DNA of 64,000 nt from Protula sp. h YS-2021. Lineage: Eukaryota; Annelida; Polychaeta; Sabellida; Serpulidae. The stretch spans positions 45,775,257 through 45,839,256 of the forward strand of contig OX457031.1 in assembly GCA_949752745.1 (NCBI GenBank). The letters are read 5' to 3'. Below are positions 59,222 to 64,000 of this stretch, piece after piece; positions within the stretch are counted from its first letter, which is position 1, and each line of letters opens with the position of its first letter. The notes under the pieces were generated by a model. The model was not told the origin of the DNA, did not search any database, and saw nothing but the letters and a program-made list of their open reading frames with translations. The position numbers and the translations under genes were made by a program.

Positions 59222-61330
59222 AAATTCACAATTTTTGACAAGTCGCCATTTTGGCAATTTTTGGCCGATTTGAAAAATAATACGACGTTGCACAACTACA
59301 ATATATATATATATTCACTGTGCAAGGTAGCATATGCCTAGGATAAAAGGTTTCGGAGAACTCGCGTGGAAAGCACCAAGTCTTACATTGCAGTTATCTC
59401 AAGAGATCACAATTTTTGACAAGTCGCCATTTTGGCAATTTTTTACCGATTTGAAAAACAACACCACGTTGCACAACTTCAATATATATATTTTCACTGT
59501 GCAATAATGCATATGCCCAGGGTAAATAGTTTCGGGGAACTCGCGTGGAAACCAGTTAAGTCTTACATTAGAGTCATCTAATAAATTGGCAAGTTTTGAC
59601 AAGACGCCATTTTGACAATTTTTGGCCGATTTAAAAAATAATACGACGTTGCACAACTACAATTTATATATTTTCACTGTGCACGGTAGCATATGCCTAG
59701 GATAAACAGCTTCGGAGATCTCGCGTGGAAACCACCCAAGTCTTACATTGCAGTTATCTCAAGAGATCACAATTTTTGACAATTCGCCATTTTGGCAATT
59801 TTTTGCCGATTTGAAAAATAACACGGCGTTGCACAACTTCAATATATATATTTTCACTGTGCAATATTGCATATGCCCAGGGTAAATAGTTTCGGGGAAC
59901 TCGCGTGGAAACCAGTTAAGTCTTACATTGCAGTTATCTCAAAGGATCACAATTTTTGACAAGTCGCCATTTTGGCAATTTTTGGCCGATTTAAAAAATA
60001 ATACGACGTTGCACAACTACAATATATATATATATTCACTGTGCAAGGTAGCATATGCCTAGGATAAAAGGTTTCGGAGAACTCGCGTGGAAAGCACCAA
60101 GTCTTACATTGCAGTTATCTCAAGAGATCACAATTTTTGACAAGTCGCCATTTTGGCAATTTTTTACCGATTTGAAAAACAACACCACGTTGCACAACTT
60201 CAATATATATATTTTCACTGTGCAATATTGCATATGCCCAGGGTAAATAGTTTCGGGGAACTCGCGTGGAAACCAGTTAAGTCTTACATTAGAGTCATCT
60301 AATAAATTGGCAAGTTTTGACAAGACGCCATTTTGACAATTTTTGGCCGATTTGAAAAATAATACGACGTTGCACAACTACAATTTATATATTTTCACTG
60401 TGCACGGTAGCATATGCCTAGGATAAACAGCTTCGGAGATCTCGCGTGGAAACCACCCAAGTCTTACATTGCAGTTATCTCAAGAGATCACAATTTTTGA
60501 CAATTCGCCATTTTGGCAATTTTTTGCCGATTTGAAAAATAACACGGCGTTGCACAACTTCAATATATATATTTCCAGTGTGGAAGGTTGCATATGCGTA
60601 GGATAAATAGTTTCGGAGATCTCGTGGAAACCACCAAAGTCTTACATTGCAGTTATCTCAAAGGATCACAATTTTTGACAAGTCGCCATTTTGGCAATTT
60701 TTGGCCGATTTAAAAAATAATACGACGTTGCACAACTACAATATATATATATATTCACTGTGCAAGGTAGCATATGCCTAGGATAAAAGGTTTCGGAGAA
60801 CTCGCGTGGAAAGCACCAAGTCTTACATTGCAGTTATCTCAAGAGATCACAATTTTTGACAAGTCGCCATTTTGGCAATTTTTTACCGATTTGAAAAACA
60901 ACACCACGTTGCACAGCTTCAATATATATATTTTCACTGTGCAATATTGCATATGCCCAGGGTAAATAGTTTCGGGGAACTCGCGTGGAAACCAGTTAAG
61001 TCTTACATTAGGGTCATCTAATAAATTGGCAAGTTTTGACAAGACGCCATTTTGACAATTTTTGGCCGATTTGAAAAATAATACGACGTTGCACAACTAC
61101 AATTTATATATTTTCACTGTGCACGGTAGCATATGCCTAGGATAAATAGCTTCGGAGATCTCGCGTGGAAACCACCCAAGTCTTACATTGCAGTTATCTC
61201 AAAGGATCACAATTTTTGACAAGTCGCCATTTTGGCAATTTTTGGCCGATTTGAAAAATAAAACGACGTTGCACAACTTCAATATATATATTTTCACTGT
61301 GGAAGGTTGCATATGCCTAGGATAAACAGT
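59222..61330. repeat. Satellite array: about 12 monomers of 180 bp in a 720-bp higher-order repeat
   Basis: CAATTTTTGACAAGTCGCC (or variants) recurs about every 180 bases (59229, 59409, 59590, 59770, 59949, 60130, 60311, 60491, 60668, 60849, 61030, 61209). Every fourth monomer is much more alike: 59409, 60130 and 60849 are about 720 apart and nearly identical. The frames repeated at 60055 and 60774 are read-through of monomers. After the array come GACGGACGGACAGAG and a C run. Confidence 0.9.
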
Positions 61331-61676
61331 TTCGGAGAACTTGCGTGTAAACAGAACAGCATCCAAAGTCTGATACACGGACGGACAGACGGACGGACAG
61401 AGAGCAATCCTATAGACCCCCCCCCCCCCCGGGCTCGCCCGGTTAGGGTCTAAAAATTGCTAATTACTTTCATATTCCGGCAAACACGCCCAGTACTTGG
61501 CTAAGTCTGAAGGACAAAATTAAATCTAGCTTTCAACAGAACAATTTTGAACCTGGACGAAAACGTCTTAGAGTTTCTAAATACGAAGACGTAGAAAATG
61601 CTAGAAGTTCGCAAAACGTTGGGAGCATGTGACATTGCAGGTAAGACGTTTGATCAGATAAACTAGAGCCTCAGTA

Positions 61677-62392
61677 AGGAGGGATCCCCCGTGAAGCGGT
61701 AAAAGTAAAATGAGGTCAAGTCACGCTGCAAGGTTTCTGGTTCCTACTATAATCCCTTCTATGAGTCGGCAGGACAAAACATCGTCTCACAGCTAAGTTC
61801 AGGCCCAAAATTCACCATATTTGACAATTTCCCACGACGTCAATTTTTGGCCGATTTTAACAATAATGCAACGTTGCACATTCTTAATATATACATTTTC
61901 ACCACGCAAGATTTCAGGTTCCTACGAGAATCCCTTCTATGAGAAGTCGGCCGCATAAAACATCGTCTCACGGCTAATTCAAGGCCAAAATTCACCATAT
62001 TTGACAGTTTCCCACGACGTCAATTTTTGGCCGATTTTGACAATAATGCAACGTTGCACATCTTCAATATATATATATTTTCACTACGCAAGGTTTCAGG
62101 ATCCTACGACAATCCCTTCTATGAGAAGTCCGCCAGACAAAACATCGTCTCACGGCTAAGTTCAAGGCCAAAATTCACCATATTTGACAGTTTCCCACGA
62201 CGTCAATTTTCGGCCAATTTTAACAATGATGCAACGTTGCACATATTCAATATATATAAATTCACCATGCAAGGTTTCAGGTTTCTACGACAATTCCTTC
62301 TATGAAAAGTCGGCCGGACAAAACTTAGTACTTTTTGTGGACAGACAGACGGACCAGCTCATAACTATATCCCTCCGTTTCACGGGGGATAA
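61677..62392. repeat. Second 180-bp repeat array inside inverted GGAGGGAT / TTCACGGGGGAT ends
   Basis: Monomers start with GGTTTCAGGTTCCTAC-like sequence at about 61731, 61911, 62092 and 62270. They share with the first array the core TTTTTGGCCGATTTTAACAA then AACGTTGCACA and TCAATATATATA. The tips GGGATCCCCCGTGAAGCGG (61684-61702) and CCGTTTCACGGGGGATAA (62374-62391) are inverted, so the array may be the body of a transposable unit. Confidence 0.7.
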
Positions 62393-63238
62393 TCATATTG
62401 TCAATGTGTTAAAACAAAAGCGAGGTACACAGGCTAGGCAATAAACTGTTCATGACTTTTTCAAAAAAAAAAATACCGACACTTAAAGGGAAATGCGGGT
62501 ATCTCAACTACAATTGACATTTCCTTCATACTTACACAGTTTGCTAGAAGCGCCTTAACATTTAACTATCAATGTCAAGTACCAAGATCAATGTTTAGGG
62601 GATTAATAAAAGGATTAATCAATTGTCCAAATGAGTAAAGGCATAAAGTATATGCCGCATTTGTTTGGCATTTCAGAAGTGATCGCGTGTATTTATAAAT
62701 TTCAGTCAGTCTTTCCATAGCTTTAGACATTGAAACATGTAAAAATGTGGATAAGATTTGGTCTGGTTCGGCATAAATTCGGTAAGAACTTTTAAATTTG
62801 TAAATTTCTTTCTTTATAAATTAAATTTAATCGATATGTATTAGATTTGTATTAGGTAATTTAGATTAAATTGCACAGATGCATCAGACTTGGTTAATAA
62901 ATATATAGTTCTGTGTAGTTTGAATTTTATTCTTATGTCCAGTAACCACTTTAAACTGGTAGATTATAAAGTTGAACTGAGATAAGCAGTTTATTGTATC
63001 TACCGATTAAACTGGATTCTTATTAAGACATTTTTCTATATTTTTTATTTATCAGTGAACCTTTCATCTTCAACTTCGTCTTTATCTTCGACTCCGCCTT
63101 CGTCATCGTTTGATGTAGTCGCATATTATATTCTCGTTGAAGCGTTCCAAATAAAAAGACTGGACTATATGTAACGATTTTTTATCTACATCGCCGGCCA
63201 TCTACAGTTCACGAATTTCAATTCGATATGTCACAAGA
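62393..63238. other. Possible LTR region of the BEL/Pao-like element
   Basis: No ORF. AT-rich, with CAAATAAAAAGACTGG near 63148 and TTTTTTATCTACATCGCCGG near 63179, which could be the end of an LTR and its primer-binding area. Without the 3' LTR in the window this cannot be confirmed. Confidence 0.3.
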
Positions 63239-63964
63239 ATGGCTGAATGTGACCCACTGACGCTTACGCTGGTGCAGCTTAAAACTATTCTTCGCACCAC
63301 GTCACGGTCTGGAAGTTCGCACTCGGCGCGAATGAAAGCGGCAGCATGACGTGCGTCGCTTGAGGCAAAGCTGTCATTTGTAAATAAAAAACACGAAATC
63401 GAACTTGCGCGAGAACGTGGAAAGGCGCAAGCAGCAGAATATGAACTGGAATTTAGTCGAAAACTTAACGTCCTAGAAATAAGTGGCGCAATTGCCGAAG
63501 AAACGGCTTACGCATTATTCGAGTCTAATACGTCAGGCGTGCGGTCGAGCGTTGTGAATGACGGTAATGCGTCGGCTCGATCGGTGAACGCGCCATGGTC
63601 TAAAATGACGCGCGACGCGCAACTAAAATCGCACTTAGCCACCTCATCATATGCATTCGAAAATGTACCAACGACATATGACGCGCATGCTCACGATCGA
63701 TCGACGAAGAAGTCCCATGCCGAGACGCAACCGACAAACATCACACAACCACTGATGCCTGATGCGCATGCGCGCAATCGGAACCACATATTCACACGAT
63801 CTCGCAGAAAACGCTGATGCCTGATGCGCATGCACTCGCGCAATCGGAGCCACATACTCACTCGATTTCGCAACAAACGCTGATGCCTGATGCGCATGCA
63901 CTCGCGCAATCGGAGCCACATGCTCACACGATCTCGCAACAAACGCTGATGCCTGAGGGTATAC
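63239..63964 (+). pseudogene. BEL/Pao-like gag N-terminus with coding minisatellite (broken, runs to window end)
   Basis: ATG 63239 opens a frame (ECDPLTLTLVQLKTILRTTS) broken by TGA at 63347-63349. It then continues in frame with a long charged helix (FVNKKHEIELARERGKAQAA, EYELEFSRKLNVLEISGAIA) as in Pao-type gag proteins. From 63752 a 66-bp unit (22 codons: LMPDAHALAQSEP...HTISQ) repeats about three times. The first unit is 62 bp, so a 4-base deletion shifts the frame and ends it at 63817 in this reading. Downstream units are in the original frame. RT and the rest lie beyond the window. Confidence 0.55.
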
Positions 63965-64000
63965 ATTCACAAATTGAAAAGAAAAAGGGGGGTCCTCGAT

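Noticed and set aside
59399..61096. Repeated 85-residue ORFs on the minus strand and 63-residue ORFs on the plus strand
   Set aside because: They are the same satellite monomer read three times; the sequence is explained by the tandem repeat.

Overview
This is eukaryotic nuclear DNA. Two host genes contain many phase-matched introns with GT/AG borders, and most of the remaining sequence is transposons, MITEs and satellites. The mix of element types (Polinton/Maverick, DIRS-like, Ty3/Gypsy, BEL/Pao-like, non-LTR, many small inverted-repeat elements) suggests an invertebrate, perhaps a mollusc or another lophotrochozoan. That assignment is only an impression.

Layout. 0.1-0.3 kb: two copies of a short TAGCTCCAAG repeat. 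0.86-2.1 kb: non-LTR retrotransposon fragment. 2.56-4.0 kb (-): DIRS-like RNase H plus tyrosine recombinase remnant. 5.2-5.9 kb: one unexplained ORF. 8.2-10.8 kb (-): decayed Ty3/Gypsy element with short flanking direct repeats. 11.58-12.58 kb: a 501-bp tandem duplication, apparently identical. About 13.9-31.2 kb: a near-complete Polinton with about 2.1-kb inverted repeats. 32.1-39.6 kb (+): a complete ten-exon PA2G4 (EBP1) orthologue. 40.9-47 kb: nested repeats, including a MITE that splits a THAP-domain exon with an 8-bp target duplication. 49.1-55.1 kb (-): a UBXN4 (erasin) orthologue whose first exon was not found. 59.2-62.4 kb: two related 180-bp satellite arrays, one with higher-order structure. 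63.2 kb to the end: BEL/Pao-like gag fragment.

The Polinton is the accessory system of interest. On the + strand it carries protein-primed DNA polymerase B, a PC4-like single-strand DNA-binding protein and two more small genes. Converging on the - strand are a chromodomain integrase, packaging ATPase, basic and small capsid-associated proteins, penton-type minor capsid, double-jelly-roll major capsid and an adenain-type protease. Nearly every core gene is broken by a stop or a frameshift; the integrase and the PC4-like gene read intact. Two groups of small proteins look like families expanded inside the element: one resembling PC4 in fold and one of unknown function at the right end. The inverted repeats are mosaics of tRNA-like segments, minisatellites and mirrored TATA boxes that would fire inward from both ends.

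The two host genes are convergent (PA2G4 forward, UBXN4 reverse) with about 9.5 kb of repeats between them. All family assignments come from reading motifs by eye; no search was run.
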